Shown here: positions 55,611-64,000 of the stretch, one piece after another
Layout: each line of letters opens with the position of its first letter
Position numbering within the stretch: the first letter of the stretch is position 1
Assembly: GCF_030272615.1 (NCBI RefSeq)
Contig: NC_081411.1
Coordinates: 828,996,897 to 829,060,896, forward strand
Direction of reading: 5' to 3'
Source: Cryptomeria japonica
Lineage: Eukaryota > Streptophyta > Pinopsida > Cupressales > Cupressaceae
DNA length: 64,000 bases
Program-made: the position numbers and the translations under genes
The notes under the pieces: generated by a model
The model's database searches: none
The model's input: only the letters and a program-made list of their open reading frames with translations
What the model was told of the DNA's origin: nothing

Positions 55611-57851
55611 TTGACGAAAAGGATGTTTCTTTTCCTTTGTCTATTTTGCTGCGTGAGTTTCTGGTTTGAACAGGCATTTGTAACCAACAGGACCGAGTGT
55701 TAAATGTGTTGCAGAAGTCAAGATCAAATTGTAGCTAGTAGTTCGTTTAACATAGTGATTTAGGAGAAGTAACTAAGATCTGGTCTAGTTTCAGGAATAA
55801 TCTATCTTATGTAAGACGTTATCTAAGGTAACTTAGGTTTGATAAGATGTTGTTTGAACTAGCTGAGAGATGATCAACAAAATCGTGCAACGCAACGACA
55901 GAGGTACACTATCAAGGTTGTTTATGCTCAAGAGGATGATAACTAGTTTTAGGCTTGCTATAGACTATTTTAGACAATTTTGACTATTTTGACTAACAAG
56001 ATCAGGAATTCGTATGACAGAGGATTGGACAGAGACGAGATTCTGATAGACAAAGTTTCATTGACTGATGACTACTATTTTTTGATAAGGATTGATGTTT
56101 CGATGACTGACAAAGACCAATTTGGACACAGATAGAGTTTATCACTGAATTGTTTGATATTGTTTCATTTGTTTTCTCCAGTTTTAGTATTTCATTTTCA
56201 GTTTCAGGGATGAAAACATAGAAAACACGCAAGATATATAATAATTCAATCACAACACACTAACCCTATGGAAGTTGGCTTAGAGAAGAAAACCTTTGCT
56301 TGCTGACTTAGGTACACACCCAATAGCTAATCAGAATACAACCATTGAGTCTCACGCAATGGATTTTCAATGCCGTATTAGCCGACTCCAAATGCTAATG
56401 GGGGCACGATATGGCAAGTGTCTTGGGAGAGTTACTATCTCTCTTGCACAAATATTATCAACCTTTCGGAGGTGAATTGGGTAGCTTCTATCTTATAGTT
56501 CTTAGTCAGGAATTCTGTTTGAAATTACCCCTTGATGTCACACAAGCATGATTGAGGCCTATAGCTCGACAAGGTACCAAAACAAGTTGTAGTCATGTAA
56601 ATGTGATTGAGACCGTGAGGCCCTACAAAATGCTCGATATGAAAGATCTCAAAGAGAAAACTCAAATAATCCCATCCTCTGAGACTTTAATCACCAGAGG
56701 CTTATTTATTATAGTGAGTTGGAATGCTCAGGTCTAGATGTACTCACTTGGGTCGTTCTCACAGGGTGATTACTTTTTCCCACTGTGACAAGCCCACTAA
56801 AAGTACATAAATCTCAAAACTTAGAAAAAAGATTCGAGGGTCTAGATTTTTGATTGTCTATAAAAGATAAGAGCATACTCTCCTACCTCTTAGATTTTTC
56901 TGAAAACATGAAAGACAAATTTGTTCTTTAACTAGATAGCAATTTAAGTGCCTAAGAAAATACTAAATGAATACACAATGTTTAGTCGATTCTCCTTAGG
57001 CAACCTGCAAAACCAATATTTTAGTAGTCATTTTCTTCTTGATTCTTTGGCAGGCATATGTTTGATTGATAGATTCTTTGACAAATGTCCTGAAAACATT
57101 AAAAACCTAAAATTAGTTGCCAAAATAACATAAAAAAATAATTATCAAAAGAAAATTCTAGAATGCAAACTATAAATTAAACTAATCTAACAAGAATTTC
57201 CATTTTTATGACTCTCCTAGTTATGACAGTTTTGATAGTACTTCACTCTATCATTTATAACTTTTCAATAAGAGATAATTCAGAAAATCACTTCAGTGGA
57301 AATGTGAATAACTTGGTTTTACAGAACATATTAAAATTTTGTTTAGATCCAACGGTTCAATAATAAGTTATGCCCTCCGAACCGAGACCATTTTTGACTG
57401 TCACAAAAGAATAACTAAAATGATAGTCCTGCACTCTGTCAATCATAACTTTCAAACTCAAAATATTTAGGACAATCCCTTCGGTGAACCGGTATAAAAC
57501 TAGTTTTACACAATATATCAAAACTTGGTTTAGATCCAACGGTTAAATAAAAAATTATTCTCTCCAAACCGAGACCATTTTTTACTGTCACAAAAGAATA
57601 AGTAAAATGATAGTCCTGCACTATGTCAATCATAACTTTCAAACCCAAAATCTTTAGGCAAATCCCTTTGGTGAACCTGTAGAAAAATTGGTTTAGATCC
57701 AACGGTTCAATAAAATGTTATGCCTTCCAAACCAAGACTATTTTTTACTAACATAGAAGAACAAACAAAAAGAAACATTTTTATCTGCAAATTTAACGCA
57801 TGTTTATTAGTTGTAAAAACTAAACATTAAATTTGTTCAAGAAACATTAGA
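55611..57851 (-). other. GYP3 leader (2.2 kb, non-coding)
   Basis: No supported gene between PBS and gag. A TTATTTATTATAGTGAG stretch and GGTCGTTCTCACAGG at about 56702-56764 are shared with the GYP4 leader. The PBS-proximal part holds a tandem repeat (57235-57760). Confidence 0.55.
57235..57760. repeat. Tandem repeat in GYP3 leader, three units of 163-187 bp
   Basis: GTTTAGATCCAACGGTT recurs at 57341, 57528 and 57691. Each copy is followed by TAT..TCTCCAAACCGAGACCAT-type sequence, then CTGTCACAAAAGAATAA and ATAGTCCTGCACT.TGTCAAT. The third unit is shortened. Confidence 0.85.
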
Positions 57852-57891
57852 AATCTTGTAGTCATAGGTTCAAGCCCCATGGTGGGTGCCA
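57852..57891 (-). other. GYP3 extended primer-binding site = tRNA-Lys 3' half
   Basis: The plus strand here reads as the sense 3' half of a plant tRNA-Lys (CUU), from the base after the anticodon through the T-arm (AGGTTCAAGCCCC) and acceptor stem to CCA. Against the Arabidopsis tRNA as I recall it, 33 of 40 bases agree and the 7 differences are all transitions, most at CpG. The match stops at the anticodon side. The minus-strand PBS core is TGGCACCCACCATGGGGC, 4 nt from the LTR end at 57896. Confidence 0.75.
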
Positions 57892-57895
57892 AAAA

Positions 57896-59015
57896 TGTGT
57901 GTGTGAAAAGTGGACCGGTATCTGTATTTGAATACACAACACTTCAATTAAGTCATTAGATGCATGGTTAGTAAATCAATAATCAATGAATAATAAACCA
58001 TTACAAAGCAACCCATTGCCTTCTAGTAGATGCGAGTTTAGATTGCTTTCAGATTTCTAAGCTATCCAGTGACTAGACAACACCTAAACGAAAGATTTTA
58101 AATCTATATGAGCATGATATTAAGTTAGATGGATGCAAGATTAATCTAACAAGATTTAAGCAATATATGAATATTTAAGCTAAATTATTTAAGTAATATA
58201 AAATAACTAATATGCAATATGTCAATGCAAATTATCAATGAACCTAGAGCAAAAACAACATAATAACAATACATTCTCCAAGATTTTTGAATGAGAGATG
58301 AGAGCCTAAATTTATAGAAAATCCAGAAAGAAACCAACGGCTGAGATCAAATGATGATGAGTGGTCAAGATTTTCCAAGAGGAAGCACAATCCAGGTGAA
58401 TTGATGTGATTGAATGCTTTTCTTAGTTTAAAAGGAAATTGAACTAAAATTAAGATAAAATCAAGAAAAAACTGATTTATTCTCTAGTTCATTCAATTTT
58501 AATATTTAATTGTTTTAATTGCTTTCTTTGAGATTATTTATCAATTTTTAATTTGTTTTTTTCAAGATTGTCTCCAATTGATTTCTTTTCTCAAATTTTA
58601 ATTCTTTTTTGTTAATTAATTCATTTTTTGATTTATTTATTTTTTTGAAGATTTGTGCTCATAATTTTCAATTCCTCTTTCTTGATTTGTTTCCTTTTTT
58701 GAAGATTTATGACAATTTTTATTTATTTTTCAAATTAATTCCTCTTTTGATGATTTAATGACAAAGTGATTTATTTAATTAAATATGCTAGGATATTTAA
58801 ATAAGATAATTGTTTAAAATGATTTATTTGGAATGATTTAATTAATTAAATAAATATTTAATTAATATTGGTTGATTAATTTGACATGTGACATTTGATG
58901 ATTTTAGAAATTAATTGTATGCTCAGGATTGATTTAATTGCCTTTGGTTAGGACCTTGGTGATGTTGTTGAGATTAGGGGCTCATGGTTTAGATGACCAT
59001 TTTTAGGGTATTACA
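57896..59015 (-). repeat. GYP3 5' LTR
   Basis: 1120 bp, pairs with 37464-38583; ends TAGGGTATTACA at 59015, then atagg. Confidence 0.93.
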
Positions 59016-59020
59016 ATAGG
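59016..59020. repeat. GYP3 target-site duplication, right copy (atagg)
   Basis: Matches 37459-37463. Confidence 0.9.
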
Positions 59021-59664
59021 GAGATGTATCTAAGATGTTTTAGAGAGAAGCAGTCAGCATTGATGTTTACACATTGAACTGGGTACTGGTGAAGAAAGGT
59101 AATGACAAGACACCTTATGAGTTATGGTATGTTAGAACTCCTAGTGTTAGTTACTTCAAAGTTTTTGACAACAGATGTTTTATAAAAAGAGATGATTATA
59201 CTAGTAAATTTTATGCTAAGAGTGATGAAGGAACATTTCTTGGCTACTCCACTAAGAGAAAAGCTTTCAAGTGTTACAACAAAAGGACAAAGAAGATTGT
59301 GGAGAGTGTGAATGTAAAAATTGATGAATTTCTTGATAAAAATGATGATACCGGAAAATATGATCCAACAGATGATGAAAAAAAACTTGTGTTTATTGAA
59401 CCAGATGCAGAGAAAGATGTTGAGCAGAACAGTGCAGATGAAGATTCTCAACCAATAGAAGAAGAAGAAGATGATGAAGAAGAAGAGGTTATTGCACTGG
59501 AACAGGTAATACCTAGATATGTAAGGCTTAATCATTCTGAAGACCAGATAACAGGTGACAAGAATGCTGGAATGCAGACTAGAAGGAAAATCAGAGAAAT
59601 CTCTTGCTTGATTTCTACAGTTGAACCAAAGATAGTTAAAGAAGCTCTTAAGGATGATGATTAG
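59021..59664 (+). pseudogene. COP2 integrase end and connector
   Basis: Continues the integrase cut at 37463: GDVSKMF, a TAG where COP3 has Trp, then REAVSIDVYTLN and 59074-59664: NDKTPYELWYVRTPSVSYFK, NRCFIKRDDYTSKF and VESVNVKIDEFLD. A very acidic run (QPIEEEEDDEEEEVIALEQ) and PRYVRLNHSEDQITGDK follow, the usual copia connector. A one-base frame change near the GYP3 site separates it from the 37040 frame. Confidence 0.88.
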
Positions 59665-60340
59665 TTAAATGCAATGAATGAAGAACTTGATCAGATTGAG
59701 AAAAGTAACACTTGGTCATTTATTCCTAGACCTGATGATAAAAATGTGATTGGTAGAAAGTGGGTATTTAGAAACAAGTTGAATGAAGATGGAAAAGTTG
59801 TTAGAAACAAGGCAAGACTAGTATGCAAAGGGTATGCACAAGAAGAAGGTGGAGATTATGGAGAGACCTTTGCACCAGTTGCTAGGCTTAAAGGTGTTAG
59901 AATACTACTTGCATTTGCATCTTTTAAAGGTTTCAAAGTTTATCAAATGGATGTAAAGTCAACATTTCTAAATGGTATTCTTGAAGAAGAGGTGTATATT
60001 GAACAATCAGATGGGTTTGCATTGTCAGAAGATAAGGATATGGTATGCAAACTGCATAAGGTATTATATGGATTAAAGGAAGCACCAAGGGCATGGTTTG
60101 AAAGACTTCATGCACATATGATAAAGATAGGATTTTAGAGAACCAATGAGGACAACAATATTTATTTGAAGACTCAAGGAGACAAGATGTTGATTGTAGA
60201 AGTATTTGTTGAAGACATCATATTTGGAGGAAATGATGATGAGTATGACTTTTGCAAATGAGATGAAGAAAGAGTTTGAGATGTCTCTTATAGGTGAGAT
60301 AAAAAATTTCATTGGATTGCAGGTCCAATAGCTAAAAGGT
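59665..60340 (+). pseudogene. COP2 reverse transcriptase, N-terminal part
   Basis: 59674-60138: [60 protein letters not shown] and YQMDVKSTFLNGILEEEVYI. A stop at 60136-60138 follows. Next is TNEDNNIYLKTQGDKMLIVE with catalytic VFVEDIIFGG: the first Asp of the YxDD box is Glu. A frame change near 60255 follows. Inactive on two counts. Confidence 0.9.
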
Positions 60341-61155
60341 GGAATTTTTATCTGTCAATCCAAGTATGTGAAGGAAGTGTTAAAGACCTTTGGAATGGAA
60401 GACTATAAAATGGTTGGAACACCTATGGTTACCAGTTGCACATTGTCAAAAGAGGATGATTCGCCCTCAGTGGATGAGAAGGAATACAGATCCATGATTG
60501 AGAAATTGCATTATGTTGTTCATAGTAGACTGGATATTGCCCATGCAGTTGGTTTAGTAGCAAGATTTCAGAAGAGCCCTAAGGAGACACATATTTTAGT
60601 AGTGAAGAATATATTCAGATATCTTAGAGGAACAATTGATTATGAATTATGGTATCCATACAGAGGCAATTTTTCTTTACAAGTATTTACTGATATTGAT
60701 TGGATAGGGAATGTAGATGACTAGAAGACCTTAATCGGTGGTGTATTCTTTATAGGTGGCAAAATGGTAGCTTAGACCAGTGAGAAACAAACTTATTTCT
60801 CGGTCTACAAATAGAAGCAGAACATGTAGCTGCATCCATGAATTGTACACAAGCTATATGGATGATACATGTCTTGGAAGGATTCAAGCAGGATATGATA
60901 GAACCGGTGATCATACATTGTGATAATACTAATGCTATAATCATTTCTAAGAACCGGATACTGCATGAAAGGACTAAACATATTGAGTTGAAGTATCACT
61001 TTCTGAGAGAAAGGGTGAAGCAAAAGAAAGTGAGATTGGAGCATGCATCAAGTAAAGAGAAATTGGCTAATATATTCACTAAGCAATTGCCTAAGGCTAT
61101 CTTTAAATATCTAAGAGGTAAGTTAGGGGTTATAACCCTACCCAAGATTAACTAA
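60341..61155 (+). pseudogene. COP2 RT end and RNase H
   Basis: 60368-60724: LKTFGMEDYKMVGTPMVTSC, YRSMIEKLHYVVHSRLDIAH and RNase H start LQVFTDIDWIGNVDD. A stop and frame changes at about 60722-60837 remove the Glu box region. 60838-61155 holds MNCTQAIWMIHVLEGFKQDM, IIHCDNTNAIIISKN (D) and IFTKQLPKAIFKYLRGKLGV with the natural end at about 61155. Confidence 0.9.
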
Positions 61156-61428
61156 GAAGATGTGGAAGCATCAATATAGTTGACTCATTGAATAAATTTC
61201 ATTGTGGATTGATGAGAAGTGGGCTACTCCTAAGGAGGAGTAGGTGAGATGGTGACAGAAGATGCCTTTGCATGGGGTAGAAGAAATATGATAAGGGGAA
61301 AAGAGAAATGAAGAGTAAAAGAGAAGAACTAATGACCAGACAGTGATGTACAATAGACATAACAGGTTTCATGATAAGATTTTGGTATTGTAGTTCTTGG
61401 TGTTTCCATCAATGCCAAAGGGGGAGAT
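61156..61428 (+). other. COP2 3' untranslated segment and polypurine tract
   Basis: Ends in GCCAAAGGGGGAGAT (61414-61428) right before the LTR. Only one strong tract is seen here; a weaker GGGGAAAAGAGAAA run is at about 61296. No gene. Confidence 0.75.
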
Positions 61429-61845
61429 TGTTGACATGTTGACATAATTGATGGAGATAATGGTGTATCAGTAAAGGATTGTTGGTGATGATATATTGAT
61501 GGACTGTTGGTGTTGATATAATTATGATATGATGCTTGATGATCAATTATTTGTGTTGTCATTGATGGAAACCATATTTGTCCATGTGTGTTTATGTTTT
61601 TAAGTCTATCAGTTAAGTCTAACCGGTAATGGATTGAGTTGGAAAACAAAACTGTCAAGTGACAATGAATCTATAAGGAGGAACAGAGAAGGAGATGGTT
61701 GCGGTATTGATCCATGTTGAGTCAGGTGTTGTGGTTTGGAATGGGTTCTTATGAAATCATAATGATTCTATGACATGAACCACATCATGTTTGGAGTAGT
61801 GGAAGTCATATTTGCAATTGACTGTTATTTATTCAGCTAGGGTTT
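61429..61845 (+). repeat. COP2 3' LTR, 5' part (cut by COP5)
   Basis: TGTTGACATGTTGACATAATTG.. matches 27290-27705. The match stops at GCTAGGGTTT, where COP5 begins. In the 5' LTR this continues GAGAATCAG, which should therefore follow COP5 outside the window. Confidence 0.88.
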
Positions 61846-63734
61846 TATTGGCATTGTATTGTCATTGATGTCAACCGGTATAGGATGACTATCGGTATAA
61901 GAGATGTATGTGCAACACTGTCATGAATAAGTAGAGGATGATATATCCTTAATATCACCTTGTGTTGCAGAACACTGCTAAGGTAAGGGAGAGAATGCCA
62001 TTCAGAGGAATGATCACTGGAGTCATTGGTACATAAGATAGTGTTTGACTTGTGTGGATGAAATGGGAAGGTTACCAGTATAGTAGTTATCAGTAGGGAG
62101 AGTATGTCAACTAGTGAGTGATGTGTTGACAGTGAGTGTTTGTTGGCTGAGAAGCCTATGACTCATGTACAAACAGAATGGGCAAGGTGCTTGAGCCGTT
62201 GTTTGTGATGAAGAGGTAGAATGTTACCTAAATAATATCAACATAGGAGGAGAAGGATGTACAGGTCACTGGTATGCTTTGTGGATGCATAACAACATGA
62301 CTCCCACGAGATAAAGATGCAGTCACCATGTGAAGAGATGATTGACAGTGAATATACCCACACCCGATCACATGTGCTTGTTTGATGATATGCTGCACAA
62401 ACAAGGAAGCCACATGAGTGCATTGCAAGATGAACATGACAAGGATTCACTACCACCAGTAAGTGGAGCTTATCTCTTATTATGAAAAGTATGCATCTTA
62501 GTTCTGTGAGATAAGACAAAAGTAGAAGGCAGGTGTTTGAAGGCTCACATCAGATCTATCGGTGAATCAAAGGGATGCCTCAAGTGTATAGAATCAAGGA
62601 TGTGCACTTTACTGATAGAGAAGATATAATGAGATGTCGGGACAAATGAGGAGTGATGGGTTTGTCACTTTGACAAACCGATAGAGATGATGTCCGGTCT
62701 CTTGATGAAGAAGGCAAGGTCGTGAAGCTGCAGACAGAGGACAATGGTCGAAGTGAAGATGGAGTTTGTCGAAGGTTGATGACATGGGGTCATCAAGGTG
62801 TTTACTAATATGTATGTCCACCAATAATGCAGATAAGGTGCAAATACATAAGACTTCCATCTGGTGAAGATGTGCACAAGGTAGGTTAGCAAGAGTGCTA
62901 ACCGATTGAGAGTTCCACCAAAAGAGAAGCAAAGTGCAAATATGAAGGGTAACTGATAAAGTGTGAGATATCGGTAGGGTTATTAAACCGACATAAAGGA
63001 AGGACCGGTTGTGTGTTGATTGTCGGTGACCGAGTCTAGCCGACTCAAAGATCCTTGCTAAAGTGGATATCGACATGGACACCACGTGGAAGTGAAGCGA
63101 CAATCTTGTAGAGGTCAGTGAAGTGTCGTGTAGAGATAGGTGTTTCTAGAGCTGTGCATTTAATATGGAGCCCGTAATTTGTGGATCGGATCGGAGGAGT
63201 GCGGCTCGAGGAAGAGTGAATGACAGAGAAATATTAGGGAGTTGTTGGTGCCTGGATCAAAGCAAGGAAATCAGATTGCAGGAGGACCTCAAGAAAGAAA
63301 TAGTAGAAATAGTAACACTTTTGTAAATTTCTTTGTTGGATCTCTTGTCTAGCTCACTATCGGTCCTCTCTCTATCGATTTGGAGCTTAGTGCAAGTGTT
63401 GAAGCTCCTTGGGTTGGTGCCTTAAATTAAGAGTTGTTGCTCCTTGGGTTGGTGCCCTAAACATTGTAATAAGAGATTGATTGTGAGACTAGATTGGAGC
63501 CGTAGACTCCAACAACTTTTCTCACCGAGGTTTTTCCCATCTTGGGTTTTCCTCATATATGTTGGTGTTATGGGATATTCCTTTATGGGAATGCAATTAT
63601 GATTAGTCTCCCCAGTAACTGGTAAGTCTGCATTCAGTTAGATCTATTAACCGATGTACTCACATAGGGTTATTTAGGGAAAAGTTTCAGAACCACTGAT
63701 TCACCCCCCTCTCAGTGGTACATTGTGTCTAACA
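61846..63734 (+). repeat. COP5 5' LTR
   Basis: Starts TATTGGCATTGTATTGTCATT (first dinucleotide TA, against TG in COP1) and ends GTGTCTAACA, 1889 bp. Contains TTGTCATTGATGTCAAC at 61859 and GATTCACCCCCCTCTCA at about 63697. The LTR internally repeats GTTG.(A/T)GCTCCTTGGGTTGG at about 63398 and 63435. Confidence 0.85.
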
Positions 63735-63736
63735 AT

Positions 63737-63748
63737 TGGTATTAGAGC
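63737..63748 (+). other. COP5 primer-binding site
   Basis: TGGTATTAGAGC, tRNA-Met type with one transition, two bases after the LTR. Confidence 0.85.
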
Positions 63749-63807
63749 CTAGGTTCTGAGTTAGATGAGCTTTCTCCAAGTTGGGTAGATTCTGGCTTAA
63801 GGACACA

Positions 63808-64000
63808 ATGGTCTGTTTAGTGTCAATCCCAGCTCCTGTGTTTAATGGGTCTAACTACTCCATTTGGAGTTGTAGAATGGAAGTTCACTTATCCTCTCTA
63901 GGGTATGATGTCTGGATGTCTGTTGTAAATGGCTTCCCTAGTAAAGTCAGCCCTCCCATCGATTCAGATGTAGAAAGAAGAAACCAGTTCAATGATGCAG
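63808..64000 (+). CDS. COP5 gag, N-terminus (open to window end)
   Basis: ATG at 63808 is the first after the PBS. 64 codons without a stop: MVCLVSIPAPVFNGSNYSIW, then SCRMEVHLSSLGYDVWMSVV and NGFPSKVSPPIDSD. This is the N-terminal pattern of UBN2-type copia gag (F.G.NY..W...M...L....W..V..G), similar to COP3 gag. It is the only gag start in the window whose beginning is undamaged. Whether the rest is intact cannot be seen here. Confidence 0.85.
   Translation, partial: MVCLVSIPAPVFNGSNYSIWSCRMEVHLSSLGYDVWMSVVNGFPSKVSPPIDSDVERRNQFNDA

Larger units (their letters stand above)
37464..59015 (-). mobile_element. GYP3: large Tat/Ogre-like Ty3/gypsy element containing COP4
   Basis: Minus strand, perfect TSD atagg, LTRs 37464-38583 and 57896-59015 (both 1120 bp). 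Removing COP4 and one TSD copy leaves about 14.9 kb. Order: 5' LTR, extended tRNA-Lys PBS, 2.2 kb leader, gag, protease (DGG type), long linker, RT, gypsy RNase H, extra RNase H, integrase, 2.8 kb 3' non-coding region, 3' LTR. LTR identity is about 95-97 percent by eye. All coding parts carry stops or frame changes. Confidence 0.93.
27290..61845 (+). mobile_element. COP2: Ty1/copia element hosting COP3, GYP3 and COP5
   Basis: Plus-strand element in pieces: 5' LTR 27290-28781, leader 28782-28809, gag-pol 35486-37463 and 59021-61155, 3' LTR from 61433. Three other elements are inserted, each shown by TSDs or frame continuity. 5' and 3' LTR starts differ by about 9 percent by eye in 415 bp, the oldest estimate in this half of the window. 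The end lies outside the window beyond COP5. Confidence 0.88.
61846..64000 (+). mobile_element. COP5: Ty1/copia element, 5' part, in the COP2 3' LTR
   Basis: LTR 61846-63734, PBS 63737-63748 and open gag from 63808 to the window end. Related to COP1 by LTR head, ACCGGT words and U5. The expected TSD is ggttt (61841-61845). The rest lies beyond the window. Confidence 0.87.

Noticed and set aside
57852-57891. A functional tRNA-Lys gene or pseudogene
   Set aside because: Only the 3' half is present and it lies exactly at the primer-binding position beside an LTR, with CCA encoded. This fits copying from a tRNA primer better than a gene.
59122-59535. Minus-strand 137-codon frame with transmembrane-like stretches
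   Set aside because: Exact antisense shadow of the acidic COP2 integrase connector; hydrophobicity comes from complementing GAA/GAT runs.
62228-63103. Several minus-strand frames in the COP5 LTR
   Set aside because: Overlapping frames in an LTR with Cys/His/Leu-rich random composition; no motifs.

Overview
This is a plant nuclear window made almost entirely of nested, decayed LTR retrotransposons. The families present are Ty1/copia with UBN2-type gags and tRNA-Met primer sites, a chromodomain Ty3/gypsy, and very large Ty3/gypsy elements of Tat/Ogre type. The size of the elements, the depth of nesting and the CpG decay suggest a large, TE-rich seed-plant genome, possibly a gymnosperm. The species cannot be named from sequence alone. 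I see no ordinary host gene, rRNA, functional tRNA or CRISPR.

Layout. GYP1 (1-20259, minus) is a Tat-like gypsy element. Its 3' LTR (1-1823) runs off the window edge. Its roughly 3.47 kb 5' LTR is 8602-9667 plus 17852-20259, split by GYP2. GYP2 (9668-17846, minus) is a chromovirus with 1.5 kb LTRs and a perfect TSD (tgcat). GYP1 lies in COP1, a plus-strand copia whose RNase H and 3' LTR occupy 20260-22799. COP1 in turn abuts GYP4 (22800-about 26668), the 5' part of another minus-strand gypsy. After about 600 bp of unrecognised flank, COP2 (plus strand) starts at 27290 and extends to its 3' LTR at 61433. COP2 carries COP3 (28810-35485, minus, TSD aggtt) in its leader, GYP3 (37464-59015, minus, TSD atagg) in its integrase, and COP5 (61846 to the window end, plus) in its 3' LTR. 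GYP3 itself carries COP4 (47872-54501, minus, TSD gttgt) in its gag.

How the parts fit. The four TSD pairs allow each insertion to be removed, and interrupted reading frames then rejoin: the GYP1 LTR ORF across GYP2, the GYP3 gag across COP4, and the COP2 integrase across GYP3. Nearly all coding regions carry stops, frameshifts or lost catalytic residues. The gag start of COP5 is open to the window edge, and the pol of COP3 is close to intact.

Most notable points. (1) A reading frame of about 310 codons lies inside the GYP1 LTR, so it is present in both LTRs. (2) GYP1 has its extra plant-type RNase H between protease and RT, whereas GYP3 has it after the RT-RNase H. (3) The GYP3 primer-binding site extends to about 40 nt and matches the whole 3' half of a tRNA-Lys. 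(4) The GYP1 U3 holds a long array of CATCGG/CCGATG motifs. (5) GYP4 has a duplicated small ORF upstream of gag. (6) Several families carry arrays of extra polypurine tracts.
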